64,000 bases of DNA from Himantopus leucocephalus (taxonomy: Eukaryota; Chordata; Aves; Charadriiformes; Recurvirostridae): assembly GCA_003993805.1 (NCBI GenBank), contig RSEF01000002.1, positions 8,934,667 through 8,998,666 of the forward strand. Direction: 5' to 3'. The notes below the pieces were generated by a model. The model was not told the origin of the DNA. It worked only from the letters and a program-made list of their open reading frames with translations, and searched no databases. A program made the translations under genes and the position numbers. Below are positions 51,530 to 64,000 of the stretch, one piece after another (position 1 is the stretch's first letter; every line of letters begins with the position of its first letter).

Positions 51530-52553
51530 ACTATGTGTTAGGTAGAAAAGTATTTCCTTTTCAGACTGTAAACCTATTCCTTCAGAACTGCATCAGATCA
51601 CTTGTGAGAAAAAGGGAAGTAATTTCCAGTTTTGTAGACCATTAATTTAAAGACATCCTTATCCTATCCCTCCTCAGTTTTTCCTGTTCCACACCAAAGA
51701 CTCATTTCTCCTCTTACAGAAGTCCCCCCTGCCTTTGATCACCTTTGCTACCCCTCACCTTACCTTGTCCGTTTCTGTTTCTCCTGTGCTTGCTCAGAGG
51801 TGCACAGGGCCCAAGCTGTGGTCCACTGCCACACAGTGACGTTTTTTATATTTTTTTTCTTTTCTTTGGAATTCCTAACACTCCATGGCCCTTCTCCACT
51901 GCTGAGCACTGAGCTGGTGCTCACAGACCACCTTCATTCACAGCAATAACAAATAATTTTCTTCAAGGCAATAGCTCTCCCAGAGGGCATCATTATGTCT
52001 TTATTGTTAAGGATGTGTATTTCATGATGTGCATTACTTTATGTTTATCATCAGTGATTTCACCTGCCATCTTCACGGTCCCCCATTATCACAAGTTCTT
52101 TCCATGACACTTCACAGTTACTTTTGTTTTTACAACCTTAGATAATAGCTGTCATTCACTCTCTGCTGTCTCACTATCACCTCCTCTTTCACCTTGTTTA
52201 TATTGTGGAATCACCACCACTGCAAAAACTGTCCCTTTCTTTACAACCTGTTTCTTATCTTCTAATCACTCATTAACCCACAAAAAACTTCCCCCTAATC
52301 CAATGAAAGCTCAGTTTCCATAAGAACCTTTCATGAGACAGCCTTTACCAAATGCTTTTAGGAAAGCCAAATACACAATCTCAAGTAAATCACCCACATC
52401 AACACTCTCACTGATTCCTTCAAAGCCTCTTAGTAGGCTTTTGAAACACGACTTCCCCCTGCAAAAGTCATATTGCTTCTCCCTCCCCTTCCCACCATCA
52501 GTTGTGTAGGATCTAGACAGGAGGGGGTGGATGCAACTTATAGGGTAAGACAC
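51530..52553 (-). mobile_element. Ancient CR1/L3-type LINE fossil, about 1 kb, antisense
   Basis: Read on the + strand, the order of blocks is that of an inverted CR1/L3 reverse-transcriptase ORF. The blocks are agaaaagtatttccttt (51544), ctgcctttgatcacctttgc (51730), gaattcctaacactcc (51869), gatgtgcattactttatgtt (52026), and cctttaccaaatgcttttag (52342) with the block after it. On the minus strand 52341-52379 translates to IVYLAFLKAFGKG, a decayed form of the RT motif YLDFSKAFD. Numerous stops and indels show great age. The element is inactive and the exact subfamily is undetermined. Confidence 0.75.
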
Positions 52554-52654
52554 CTACTACAGTAGCTTTGGTATCCTTCTGAAGTCCGTGGAGAGCTGCT
52601 GAACGGACTTTAAAATGGAGCTCTGCAGCTCAGCTAGTGCAATCCCCACTCAAC

Positions 52655-52790
52655 GCAGCATTTGGAGCACATTGCCCAGGGTCATTTCCAGACAAGTTTT
52701 GAGTATCTCCAGAGATGAAGATTCCTCTGGGTCCTCTTTGTGAAAAATATCTTTTCAAGACCTAATTGAAATTTCCCTTGATGCAGAGTG
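52655..52790 (-). mobile_element. CR1 3'-region fragment, antisense
   Basis: The blocks attgcccagggtcatttcca, gacaagttttgagtatctcc and agagatgaagattcc match the inverted CR1 segment that usually reads ...caggcgggttttgaatatctccagagaaggagactcc. A further aatatcttttcaagacc...tgaaatttccc follows, like the CR1 ...cttcctcat... part. It is a short decayed scrap separate from the older element just upstream. Confidence 0.6.
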
Positions 52791-53522
52791 ATTGCGAATC
52801 AGCTCCCCAAAAGGAGACGCCTACACTTGGACAGCCAAATCCCTCTCTAGGCTCCACCAACAAGGTTGTCATTTACTGTAGTGGACACTCAGGCGTGGAG
52901 CACACATGGAGGCATTTATATTTAAGTGTCTTAATCCATGAGCTGAATCTCACCCTCTGGGCAGGATTCAGTGCTTATTTGTAAGTGCTCGATGTGCCTG
53001 CAGATGCTGTGGGTAATCCTCCAGCGCTCATGCCAAACGGCTGAGGGTCTGAAGTCTTGTGTTTTGTTTGCCAGCCCTGTGCTGGTGGCTTGAATCTCCT
53101 GAGGTGCCTCAAATGACATTGGATGTCTACATTCAGGGAACTGAATCCCACATCGTGTACCTACCGGTTGGATTCTGTAGCTTCTACCGAATTAAAGGTA
53201 TGTGAGGGAATTTCACAGGACAGTAGTTTCCCAGACATAACCCACCACTCCCAAACTGGCAGCAGCTTTTGAAAGCCCTCATTATGCCTGTTGGAACATC
53301 CATCAGCACTGGATTCAAGGCAGGGCTATGACTTCAGCAGCAGACAGCATTGCTTGAGTGTACACCAAGCCCGGGCACGAGGTGCTGCAGTGACGGCAGC
53401 AGGGCACAACTGGAGAGTAGCCTTTATGCTGGGTAGTGCTTAATGGCTTTGTGTACACCACAGCCGGTGGCAGCGTTGTGTGGGAGCATAGGCACTGTTG
53501 CTTTCCAGCACAAGAGGGGAAA

Positions 53523-53585
53523 ATAGCGAAAAGTGGCCAAAAACATGGTATTTNATAGCGAAAAGTGGCCAAAAACATGGTATTT
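53523..53585. repeat. Exact 31-bp direct duplication around a single N (likely assembly join)
   Basis: The 31-bp segment at 53523-53553 (starting atagcgaaaagtggcc) is repeated identically at 53555-53585, with one N at 53554 between them. A perfect tandem that meets exactly at an N is what results when two contig ends that overlap are placed side by side instead of being merged. A true tandem duplication is possible but less likely. Confidence 0.85.
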
Positions 53586-56500
53586 AGACTTTTGCGTTCA
53601 TGTAAAAAAAATAGTGAACAGCAGTGTTCTAGTAGCACTTGTTTCTAAATGTGGCATCCATTTCCTTCACGCAGGAAATCTGCTCCATTTTCCAGCAGAT
53701 TTCATTTGTGTTGTCCAAGTTAGAAATGTTTGTTCCTGCACACGGATATTATGATAGAGAGTGAGAATGAGCAAGACCAGTTCTTGCAGTGTTACTGATG
53801 CTACACCTAATCTGTTGGGCAGAAGCCAAAGCGGACCCACAGTTCGCGATTCTGATAAAAGCATTGCCGAGGCTGCAAGGAAGCCAGTGCTGTCAGGAGT
53901 GGCTGAAGGGGAAAAAACAAATCACCACTTTTTTCCAGAATTACCTTTTGATTATTTATAGATTTGTTTCCATGAGCAGGAATACACATCTCCTTTTAAA
54001 AAGGGAGATTAATTTAACATCTGGTGTGTAGCCATGCATGGTTGAAGGGTAAGTGACCTGACTCAACAAGACATTTCTTGCAGAACAGGAGGTCTTTAGC
54101 GTTGACTTTTTTATCTGTTGTACCGTTCATTCTAAGTAGAGTCTACATTTTTATTTTATTTTTTTTAAATAAGGTATTATAGAAGCTGAAGTGACAAGTT
54201 GGGATCTATTAGGGTTCATCCAAAATGAATTACAGTTCTGCACAACCCATACACTTTCATTGCAAAGACCCACAAGACAGGCAACGAAGCCAAACTGTGT
54301 TCCTAAGCAGTTAGGTCGGGCTTGGCCTTCCTTCCTGTTTTAGCACTAAATGTTGAGCCTTTTGGAGAAACCCTTAGGTTATGTTAAATCCCCCTCTTTA
54401 TTTTTCTCTGAGGCTGAGGGAGTAAAGACAGTATAACAACAGGATGAAATAATGAGATGACTTGGGAAAGAAAACATTTTTGATGCACTGCTGGCTCATA
54501 CACTTTCAGCTTTTTTGTTCTGAAAGATTTTGTTATAGCTGTGCTTGCTGAACCTGACTCTATGCCACATCTTGCTTGGAATCTCAGTTGTGCCAAACAC
54601 CTGCCCTGCGCAGCTTCCACCTCCCTTATCCTCCATGGCTGCGGTGAATCATGACAAATGAGATGGACATGGTCTGTAGTCTGGTGCCCCTCCGACATGA
54701 GGTTGTAAGGCATAAGAATGGAAATATTGAAGATAAGACAGCTGTTAACGTGCTCTCTGCAGGAAAAACCTACAGCAGAGAGGTTACTGCAGTAACCCCA
54801 TATTGTAACATTTGCCAAGGAACAGGATGGATGGACACCTTTGCAGTGATCTGCCGGTGTTGTCATCTCACAGCCTGAGCGTGTTGCAGTCTCTAATAAT
54901 CTTGTTCTTCTCAGTAAGAAAAACAACACTTCTTTTTTTCAGTGTTGTAGGCATTTACCCTGGGAGACCTTCACAGCTCTTTATTTTCTGTATCCACCCA
55001 AACTTGCTTTTCTGTAAGTTGCCAACACAACATCTAACATGCACAAAACCACATAAATGTCCACAAAGCTTCTTTTTAGCAGAATGCTGGCTTGTAAAAC
55101 CTTTTTCCATTTTCCTTGGTGAATTCCAGTCCTGTAAAAGCAGGACTTATGTAAACGGCAGGTACAAACAGCCCTGCCATACATAACCAATGCTGTTCCC
55201 CCCATCCTAAAGCAGACTGCTGACACTTATATGTGCAAGTCTAGCTGGGTCTGACCAGCATGAGTCACTGAAACCATCACATTTTAAAGGTTTGTTCTGA
55301 ACAGACAGCTGATGCTGCATGTGTTACACTATTTCTAATGTATGTCAATTAATTAACAATTTAATGCTGGCTGAAAATGCCATTATAGCTTTTACTTTTG
55401 GCATCTGTGAAAGCTCATTTAATATTATTAAGTTTTTTAAGTCAGTGAAAAGTAATTTAATTAGTTGTCTGATTTTCCCTTTAATGTCCAGTGAGATATG
55501 GAAGGTTGGGCAAGAGACAAAGGAAGCACCAGGATCTTGATAAACTCCTCCTGCCCGTAGCCAGGATCAGGGAACGCCTGGTGCTTCTGTGCAGGTTAGA
55601 CCTTCCAGGAGATGACAGATAACAGCACCGCAGTGTACCACTAAGATATTTTTATAAAACCTTTAATAAGTATTCTGTTACACACATACTTTCCTCTCCC
55701 CGTCCCATCTGCTCCCCAACCCTTCAGTCTATAACGTAGGTACAGAGGGTGGGATTTTCTTCCCCTAATCCAGCCAGCTAAAAATTAAGTGGTAGTCTCC
55801 GCTAGTCCTTTCGGCTTCCTCCCAAATCAGCAGAGAGACATAATCAGCGGTGAGTTATTTAGCCCAGAATTGCTGGGGGGCTGAAAGCAGAAAAATACTG
55901 TTCCCAGTGGAAAATAAAGGCTGGGCGTTAGGTAGGCAGGACATTACTGAGACAGCCTCTCTCGCAGAAGGAGAACATCACAAGATGTGGAAGGACTCCC
56001 ACCCGGCTATGGGCTGTAGGTCTCCCTTGAAAGTTGCCACTCCCCAGCGTGCCCGCGGCTCTGGCCAGGGAAACTGCATCTCTTACGGGAGCGTCGCACT
56101 GCCAACAGGCAACTGCCAGACCCAATTCCCACAAACCCTCCCTGGTGTGCCAGGAGGACTGCAGCACACAGCTGAGAGCGGGGATTGCCCGTGTAGATGC
56201 TAAGTTTGTGCGAGGATTATGAATAATAGATATTTTGAAGTTGTACAGAGAAAAAAAAAACATTACTTTTGGTTTTCATTTTTAGCCAGAGGTTATAAAA
56301 ACAATACCAGGGTAGTGTTCCAGCTCTTAGGGCTGTCCCATGTGCTGTGACACAGGTTTGCTCTTCTGCCATCTTCAAACCTAAGTTTGCCAGATATTCA
56401 TGACAGGAGTGCAGGAGGTGGGCGGTACCTCTGGGGTCCTGAACCAGAGCTAAGAAGTTGCTCTGGCATGGTGTGAAATGGCTCAGAAATAGATGGGGAT

Positions 56501-57652
56501 GGAAGACATCCTGTCTTTAACAACGTTCAAAGCCACCTGAGTGATGTTGTGGTCATATGGGTTAGTACCCTGTCCACACCAGAGATGCAGAATCACCTCC
56601 TGACCCAACTGCATCCAAAGTCCAGCCTTCTTTTGACCACATTTTGGCCAAAATGTCACCCTTGTTTAACCTGCAGGTGCAGGATGGGGGAGACTATTCC
56701 ACTCAGCTTGTGCCCAAGTTGAATCAATGAAGGAGCTTTTTGCACCATAACAGGGTAAGCAGTTCCTGATCTGAGGACGGACAAAGGTGTGGGGTTTTTT
56801 CATAGCACACCGTGGTCCCTCCTGACCTCAAAGGCTCTGAAACAGAGCAGCAGCCTTGAGCAGAGCAGTGTCAGAGCTAAGCAATGACCTGCCCTCTTAC
56901 ACCACCAAGCACAGAAGCAAGGAGAGACGGGCACCAACGGAGCTGAGCAGGGATTTCTTTCCCTGCCTCGCCTCAGTGTGAGATATGCTGATAACGGCAT
57001 CATTTTGTGAATGACAAGATCTTCTGCCCCTAGAGAGAGGGGCATAAATTCATTAGCCAAATGAAGGGCTCGGAGGTGAATCATGACAGGCCTGGTAATC
57101 TGATAAAAAGGAATGTTTCCTTATTAAAATACAAATGGAAAGCTTTATTATTGTTATTTGAAAACCCTGTCTTCCCCACTGAAAGGCCAGTGGATAAAGG
57201 ATGTGGTACAGATCACTTTTGTTGGCTCTTGGAAAAAGGGAGCTATGGAAAGGAGGGGACAAGACAGGTTTGCACTTTTCACCTTGCTGGTCTGGAGATT
57301 TTATTGCTCCTGTTCTGTATGTCTTTTCTCCTTCCTGTCCACCAGGCTACTATAATCTGGTCTACTTTCCTTCCGTATTTGACTTAACATAAATAGCTCT
57401 GCTGTCTCTGAACACCTTCTGGCAATTGAAGGGCAACAAAATGAGCTTGTAATGCCTTGTTAACTTTTTTCCTGATATTTTATTTTTTTTAAGCTTTGCT
57501 TATTTTTGAAAATGGATTTTGTTGGACAGTTGCAACTGTGCCTGTGACTTCACTGCAAATTTATAACTCCTCTGCTAACACAGTGGTTTTTTCCCACTAT
57601 GGACCATACCTTGCCTACAGATGTTGATCTGTGCAACTATCTTTGGAGCTGT

Positions 57653-57692
57653 GATATATATATCTCTCTCACACACATCTATATATACATAA
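57653..57692. repeat. TA / TC / CA mixed microsatellite
   Basis: Consecutive short runs of (TA), (TC) and (CA), followed by a second (TA)-like run. This is a compound simple repeat in intergenic DNA. Confidence 0.7.
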
Positions 57693-60600
57693 ACAAAACC
57701 AACAGAAAATAAAAAGAAAAAAATAGGAGCACAGCCATGTGGATAGCCAACAGATGGATAAGTGCACCTCCAGACATTTGTGCTGGATAAAATAGCGTCA
57801 CAGCACTCCTACCAGGCACATGTTCACTTACTCATGGTTGGGCATCTATAGCTTTTGATGTAGGAGATGTCCACGCCTTCGCTACCATCTTGGCTGTGCT
57901 AGGAGTTGGGAGTCATTTTGCCTGTACTGGTGTCCCTGCACTTTGTTGGCGGCAGTGCCTCTCCCACCAGTTCCCTCCACTGACACCACTAACACAAAGT
58001 GCAAACCCGATAGCCTCCCAGTAAGCTCTCTCTCATTGTAGCTGTGGTTTTGGATGTGTTTAAATTAATAAAAGGGAGGTGGTTAGGGACAAAGTTCTAA
58101 AGAGGAAGCCAGTAAATGTGGTTTCTTAATGGGACTGCAAGGATAAACAAATAGGTTCATCGCATCACATACAAAGTAGGGATGGTGATGCTCTTTTTTT
58201 TTTTCTGACTACTGGGAGGTGCATGTAGGTTGTGGCACAATCTGCAGTTGATTCTTCTCTCTCCCTTTTGTGACTATACAGAGTGGTTCAGGGTGCAAAA
58301 TATGAACTCAAGATACATGAGTTGCTGTAAGGATTCCTAGAGCTAATTTAAGAAAATTTGGAAAATTTTAAATTGGATTTAAAAAAAAAAAAAGTGAAGG
58401 TGACCTGTTTCCAACTAGCTTGAGAGCTGGCTGCAAAACTGACAGATTTCTATTGAAAAAATATCCAATATTTGGTGAAAAAACTGATGGAAAAAATTTC
58501 ACTGAAAATTTGCTCTTCAGAACCATGTGGTTCAAAGGACCCTTTCCTGAGGCTTGGCTACCCCAGGCTGAGACTTTAGCCCAGTCCCCCCAGCTGGTCT
58601 GAGTAAGAAACTCCCCATTTTTGTTTTTCATCACATAAAAATTCAGGCTGAATTCTGTGCATTTGCCACCTGCTGGTTTCTGAGGGGAAAAAAAATTACT
58701 ACCTGCCATGTCCAGAAACTTTTAATCACAAAATCACCTCTGTCTTTGAGGAGCTTCATGGCTGCAGAGATAGTCACAAATACCTTGTCTACCATTAAAG
58801 ACAAAAACTAGATGGTAATTCAGAACCCAAATGAGTGTTCAAAAGGTTGTGATAGGTGTCATTTTAAGCATTCTTATCCTTGAGGCTTCAGTCCTAATGG
58901 TTCCATTCATGGGAGTTGACATATGTCCCCTGGTTTCCTGTCCCACATCTGAGAATCTTGTGTCACCTGCCATGTCCCAACAGGACAGGCCAGCAGTGGC
59001 CGTTAAACACACCAAGGAGTTGTTCGCATCCGTAGCTGGCTGCCACGATGACCGTACCCTGAGCAGGGCCTGCGTGAGTTTTTCTCATGGCATCCTCTCC
59101 AGGAAGGTCCCAGAGTTGTTGTCCTGCCAACAGAGACAGCGGGCAGACCCAGCCCTGCCAGATAAGGCCAGAGCTGTGTCTGCCCCTCCAGATGTCCCCC
59201 TCTGAAGTGGCTTGTGCACCCCAGGGTTGCTGGTGTGCTCATGCTTCACCATGAACACAGCAGGCATTGGGGAGTACTCTTTACACCATCCTCCATTTAA
59301 CACGTTGCCTGTCAGATGCATTTACTATTTCCTTCTTTTTTCTGAATGTTAAAGAGAAAGTTTAGGATTCACTGCAGTACCAGAGCAGGCAGGATAAAGA
59401 GCCTTATTACTCCAGATCCTGAGACAACCTAGTCCCGCAGAAGGGATGTTAAGTGTCCTATTCCCACCCAGCCATACTTCACAAGAGGGGCTGGCCTCTG
59501 CCCCCATGCAGGTTTGGGATATTGGACTCCTTTTTCTCACCAGCCTCCGCCTGGCCTGGCCGCCTGCTGAAAGCCCTGCCTGTGTACCTAGGGTAATCCT
59601 TCCCCTCGCTCGTCACGGCGTCTGCTTGCATGTGCTAATTCCTTTGCAGTCAATGCCTGGAAAGCCGCCCCTGCTGGCTCCAGGGACTGAAGTCCTTCAT
59701 CTGCAGCATGGGGATGGGAGCAGTTTTAGTTTGAAGACCACCCTGTCTCTGAAGGCCACCTGCTCTCCTTCAGCCCTCACCCGGGCGTCGCTGATGGCTC
59801 ATACTGCAGGCACCATGGAGGTATTCGCACCAGCCTCTTCGTCTGTCTAAATTACAGGCCTAAATTAGCAGGTTGAAGTTATTAGCTCATCAGTGGTTGG
59901 AGGCAAATGCTCTGGCTGAACCCTGTGGCTAAGCAAACCCGCTCCCATTGCCACAGAGGGAGCTGCATTCTCACCTGCAGCATTTAACCGAATTTTGTGT
60001 GAACGCTGCTCCTCTCTCAGAGGGAGGTGAGCCTTGGCACGTCCCTGCCAGTCCCCTGACCAGGTCACGTTGGCTTCGCCGGCCTCCATCCCTCCCCGGG
60101 GAGCGCAGGGGCAAGGCAAGCTGCACCACTGGGTTATTAGAGTGGGAGAATGAATAATTCTCACAGATTCAGTTAGGAGCTTTCAGACAAATTGCTAAGA
60201 CATATTAAACGTACGTGACGGAAGACTAAAGGTGAAACTCTGAAAACATAAAATTATTTCTGCTCTTAGCTCCCCTGGGCCTTATCCAGCAAAATGCTTG
60301 ACTTGGCTTTTCCATATAGCTCTACTGGTTTCAGGAATAATGTTCACAGCGTGTTGTATAGAATTGGGTACTTTTTTTTATCCATCTGTATTTCTCCTCT
60401 AATTTATTGACTTCTCCATTTCTGATGATTAGGTCAGGCGGTGTCATATGCTTCAAGTACCGAGGCCAATTAACACTCTTTCTGGGTGACCAGGATGGCT
60501 GATCGATTAAGCTGCTCCGTCCCACTGAGATTCCTTGCTGTTGCAAAGGCAGACACGCGGTCATATAAAATACATTGAAATAGAATTAATGAAAAGGCAG

Positions 60601-60904
60601 GCCTGAATGACAGCTGAAATGTTTTTTATTTCTGGAAGGAACCCAAGGAGGGGCTTATTGGACTCCTCTTCCCAGCACTTGGAAAGAAATAACAGCTGTT
60701 ATTAAAAAGAAAGCCTTTTGGGGAGGGGGGAGGCATCAGTTCAGCAAAATGGATAGAACCAACTAAAATAACTTCCGAACCAAATATCCTTTTCCCTTCC
60801 AGAACATGTTGAAAGTGAGAAATCACAGCAATAATAAAATTGAGGCTTATTTTAAAAGGTATCCACATTTTACATACTCCCATCTACCCAGGAAAGATGC
60901 ATTC

Positions 60905-61080
60905 CCCCTCTATTCTGCCCTGGTGAGGCCACAACTGGAATACNNNNNNNNNNNNNNNNNNNNNNNNNNNNNNNNNNNNNNNNNNNNNNNNNNNNNNNNN
61001 NNNNNNNNNNNNNNNNNNNNNNNNNNNNNNNNNNNNNNNNNNNGTCCCTTCCAACTCTGAAAATTCCGTGATTCCGTGAT
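60905..61080 (+). mobile_element. CR1 LINE, 5'-truncated, interrupted by an assembly gap
   Basis: Left of the gap, ccctctattctgccctggtg then aggccacaactggaatac encodes LYSALVRPQLEY, the CR1 reverse-transcriptase segment that normally continues CVQFWAP. Right of the gap, gtcccttccaactctgaaaa is followed by two copies of ATTCCGTG, the classic CR1 3' terminus with its octamer repeat. The two ends are collinear parts of one element on the + strand. In a full copy they are several hundred bases apart, more than the 100 N shown. 5' truncation is usual for CR1. Confidence 0.92.
60944..61043. other. Assembly gap of exactly 100 N
   Basis: A run of 100 N, a conventional length for a gap of unknown size. 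It falls inside the CR1 element, consistent with an assembly break caused by an abundant repeat. Confidence 0.98.
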
Positions 61081-64000
61081 TTTTAAACAGTATTCCAAAG
61101 CTGTACAGCTCACGCTCAATTTTTCAACACCCAAATTAAAATGAAATTAACTGCATATAAGCATGTACATGACCCTGAGGAGTTGCACTGACAATATTTC
61201 TTTCTGGAAACCCAACCCACATTCCAGCTTGCGCGATGCTACAAGGGACAAGAGTCTGCTGGATACCCTCGTAACGGGTAACAGGGGCAGTGAAGAAATG
61301 GAGAGGGGGTTTTGCCTGCTAGAGAAGGTGACTCTCAGCCCACGCGGTGCTGTCCTTTTCTGAGAGCAGATCAGACCAACATGACCTAGCACCAGAGACA
61401 TCCCTTGGGCATTGATCCGGTTTTTCTCACTCCCAGCCAGAACAGCTAAAAAACAATCCACATCATTGCATAAAAAGCAAACTCACAGCATTTTCCTGAC
61501 TAAATACATCTTCAGAAGAGCACTTTGGGCAGTTAAAAAGTCAACAAACACTTCAGCACAAGCAAAACTTGGGTGAATAGCCCCACTAACTTCTAGTCTG
61601 CATCAGAAACAGAGTTCATGTGTGTTGTGAGTCGCCCACGCAGAGCAGGGCCAGAGCCACGGTAGAGAGGGGAGCTGAATCACCGGATGACGGCAGCTTT
61701 TATCAGCTTTTTCAGGTAGCTGGAGCCTCAGGCCTCTCAGAGGAGCTCAGCATCGGCACTCTACCACATTTCACATTAAATAATGCTCGACTTTCCATTT
61801 TCTCTTTTGTAAACCGCCAAGACATACTTCTCTGACACTAATGTGAGCTGAGTTGACACTAAGGTTTACAGCCTCTGAAAAAAAATAATTGGTGAGAGTG
61901 CAGTTAGAAATGAGGCTTGGGAAAGGCAGAGCAAAGCTGGAGTGAAAGGTGGGCAGAGGGTCCTTCCTCCAGAGCAGGAGACTGGGAGCACCAAGGCGGG
62001 AGAAACAACACACAAGACATTTGCATTTTTCTTTCAGTTGAAAACTGTGATTTACCCAGGGGAGCCATAACATCCCCAGCTCAGATTAGCACCCTTTGTA
62101 CTAGGCACAAACCCACCACAAGGGTCTGCTCCAAAGAGCTGAAGCCTAACTGGACAAATCAGATGAAACTTAAGGATGGAAAGAGCTGAATGACTGATTT
62201 AACTGAAGGCAATGTAGAAAACCTGAATAATTTCCCAGTCCGATAGGCTGGGATTGCTGGCAGAATATCTTTCTGTGGGACAAGGTTCTGTTCCAAGTCT
62301 TGACGACTCATCCTGAGGTTTGCACATGCAGTAAATGCAGTCTCAACCTGGCTGAAGATCTGACAGGGCTCTGCCTATGCAAAGTATCCTGCTAGCGCCA
62401 CTCAAGGTGTGGCTATAACAGCCCCACACAGGAGTGAAAATGGGATTGTGTTGTTTCCAAACTTTCTCTTGGGTATGCGGACAATTTCCCTTGTGATCTA
62501 TATCTTCTGGCTCCTTGGCTTGGACGGTTGCTAATGTCAGTCAATTCATCAGCTTTCTGCAAAAAGAGAGTAATTTTGGAAAGCTGAAACATGGTCTTAA
62601 TTAACATGCTATTGTGGTTAATCTGTTTTACCAATCCCTTAATACAGAGAATCAATAGTTACAGACATCAAAGTTGATGAGTTCCCTCACAGGAAAAGAA
62701 AAATCTATAAAACATAGATGGTTACACTTCTCAAAGCTGCAAATTAAAAACAATGTGTTCCACTAAACCTTACCCCAAGGTGAAAATCTCTGGTGGTTTA
62801 ACCCAGCATAAAGCTGGCTCCTGGGCCAAAATTATTACACAGACCTTTGAGCATCAGGGACATGGTGACAACTGCCTTCATAACCATCCTAGTTTGAATT
62901 GCACCTCAATGCATAACCTGGTGGATTTGCAAAAGTAGTAATACTTTTCTTAGTACAGACCATCCAATTGTAGGTGGCTGTGGCAGTTATCTAGATACAA
63001 TAGTAGAAACACTTAGCCTTGCAGACTTGTTGAGAAAATTTACCAGGCACTGTAATAACTGGCCTTGCTTGACTTTTACTGTGATTGATGAAAGTAAAAT
63101 GGGAATCATAAAGTACTTACCTGTCAAAAAATTCTCTGCCACAAAGTATAATATTTTTCAATTTCAAAGTATGCAAGAAAGCTTTATCCCCGCAATGATT
63201 TGGCGACCTCTTTAAAATTCCACAGACTGGAAAAAACCTGAGACCTGGCCAACTTCTGCTTGCCTTGGTGGAGTGGAAACCCAGTCACTAGGTGTAAGAG
63301 CTTCATCCATCTTTGCAGTTGGTTGTTATGACCTAAGTTAGGTAGATCTTGAGTTGGTCATCTGTACAGGGCTTGCTGCTTCACCTCTGACAGACATGTG
63401 AGAGAAAATGGCCACATCACTCAGTAAAATGAATGTTCCTAGATGTTTTCTCATAGCAGATCATATGTATGGCTATTCCTGATGTTGCTAGTGGGTAGGA
63501 TAACTTCAGGCAAGCTAACTCACATGCCATACTGATAGAATCCATAGAAATATTAGATACAATGGAATGGCCAACCCATTAAGGAAGGTCTTCTCAGATA
63601 TGGAGCCTAAAACAAATCTCGCCTGATTAGATGTTCCTGCAAGAGGTACATATTAGGCTCAAAATATCATTCAAACAAAACCCATGTTTTGTCATAGCAA
63701 ACTTTGCATCAGAGAAATTACTACCTTGTTCTTGTGTGGAGGGTACTATAATGAGACACGCATGTGGAGACAAGTCAACTGGCAGAACTTTTGAGCCCAA
63801 GCTGCGAGTCTTTCAGCTCCTCCAGGGAGTAGCTGTACAACGTGTCCCAGTGAGGCATGTGGCCGGACACAGCCAACAGGCAGCTTTAGGGTATAAGGGA
63901 GGAAAAGGACTTCTCCCAGCCTGCAGGGAATATGCAGGAGTTGAGGCTTACTGCCTGTGTCTAATCACATTTAATCTTACACTTACAATTCCTTTTATGA
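61081..64000. other. Intergenic sequence to window end, no gene recognised
   Basis: I see no splice-flanked exon, RNA gene or clear repeat. The frames are short (about 105 codons at most) and without family resemblance. Confidence 0.6.

Larger units (their letters stand above)
52791..60904. other. Intergenic sequence, no gene recognised
   Basis: A mix of AT-rich and moderately GC-rich sequence downstream of PTPRN2. The longest frame (181 codons, minus strand, 54384-54929) has no recognisable domain and is likely chance. A TA/CA-rich microsatellite lies at about 57653-57692. In mammals DNAJB6 lies on this side of PTPRN2, but I see none of its exons within the window. Confidence 0.6.

Noticed and set aside
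54384..54929. 181-codon minus-strand open frame, the longest in the window
   Set aside because: Amino-acid order looks random, no recognisable motif, and a + strand frame overlaps it.
49152..64000. Search for DNAJB6 or another neighbouring gene
   Set aside because: No exon with splice sites and recognisable protein was found on either strand.
1..64000. CRISPR arrays, operons, prokaryotic promoters, tRNA and rRNA genes
   Set aside because: None seen; the sequence is vertebrate nuclear DNA.

Overview
The window is vertebrate nuclear DNA, almost certainly from a bird or a close sauropsid relative. It has long AT-rich introns with short exons in between. A 5'-truncated CR1 LINE ends in tandem ATTCCGTG octamers, which is typical of sauropsids, and there are older CR1/L3-like LINE fossils. 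There are no operons or bacterial features.

One protein-coding gene is clear: the 3' part of PTPRN2 (phogrin / IA-2beta), on the + strand. Seven coding exons (1235-1312, 13517-13636, 14773-14939, 20498-20551, 22641-22705, 38933-39006, 44450-44521) join in one frame to give the last 209 residues, which is most of the C-terminal tyrosine-phosphatase-like domain. The 5' part of the gene lies off the left edge. PTPRN2 is preferred over its paralogue PTPRN because the C-terminal segment reads [18 protein letters not shown]. The domain keeps the cysteine and arginine of the PTP signature but has Asp in the pseudophosphatase position ([10 protein letters not shown]), and its WPD loop is altered (WNDQRVP).

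Intron 3 of the window (14940-20497) holds the microRNA gene mir-153 at 17861-17947, with both mature arms readable. This is the known host-gene arrangement of mir-153-2 in PTPRN2. Intron 4 is a GC-AG intron that splits the codon just after the catalytic cysteine.

The other introns are mostly unique AT-rich sequence. They contain a degraded minus-strand coding-like tract with a related second copy (about 3.1 and 4.6-6.3 kb), a 214-bp polypurine tract (12.7 kb), a GC-rich patch with two TCF/LEF-like motifs (24.6-24.9 kb), a plus-strand LINE fossil (28.7-29.2 kb), a perfect 11-bp hairpin (37.8 kb) and a minus-strand coiled-coil-like pseudogene fragment (42.4-42.8 kb).

After the stop codon at 44521 come the 3'UTR and several candidate polyadenylation signals, the best being 49146. 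From about 49.2 kb to the end I see no gene. That stretch holds a roughly 1-kb minus-strand CR1/L3 fossil (51.5-52.55 kb), a CR1 scrap (52.66-52.79 kb), a CR1 broken by a 100-N gap (60.9-61.08 kb), and an N flanked by an exact 31-bp duplication that looks like an assembly join. I found no undescribed multi-gene system. The most interesting points are the GC-AG intron at the active site, the WPD-loop change, the two minus-strand coding fossils and the assembly artefacts.
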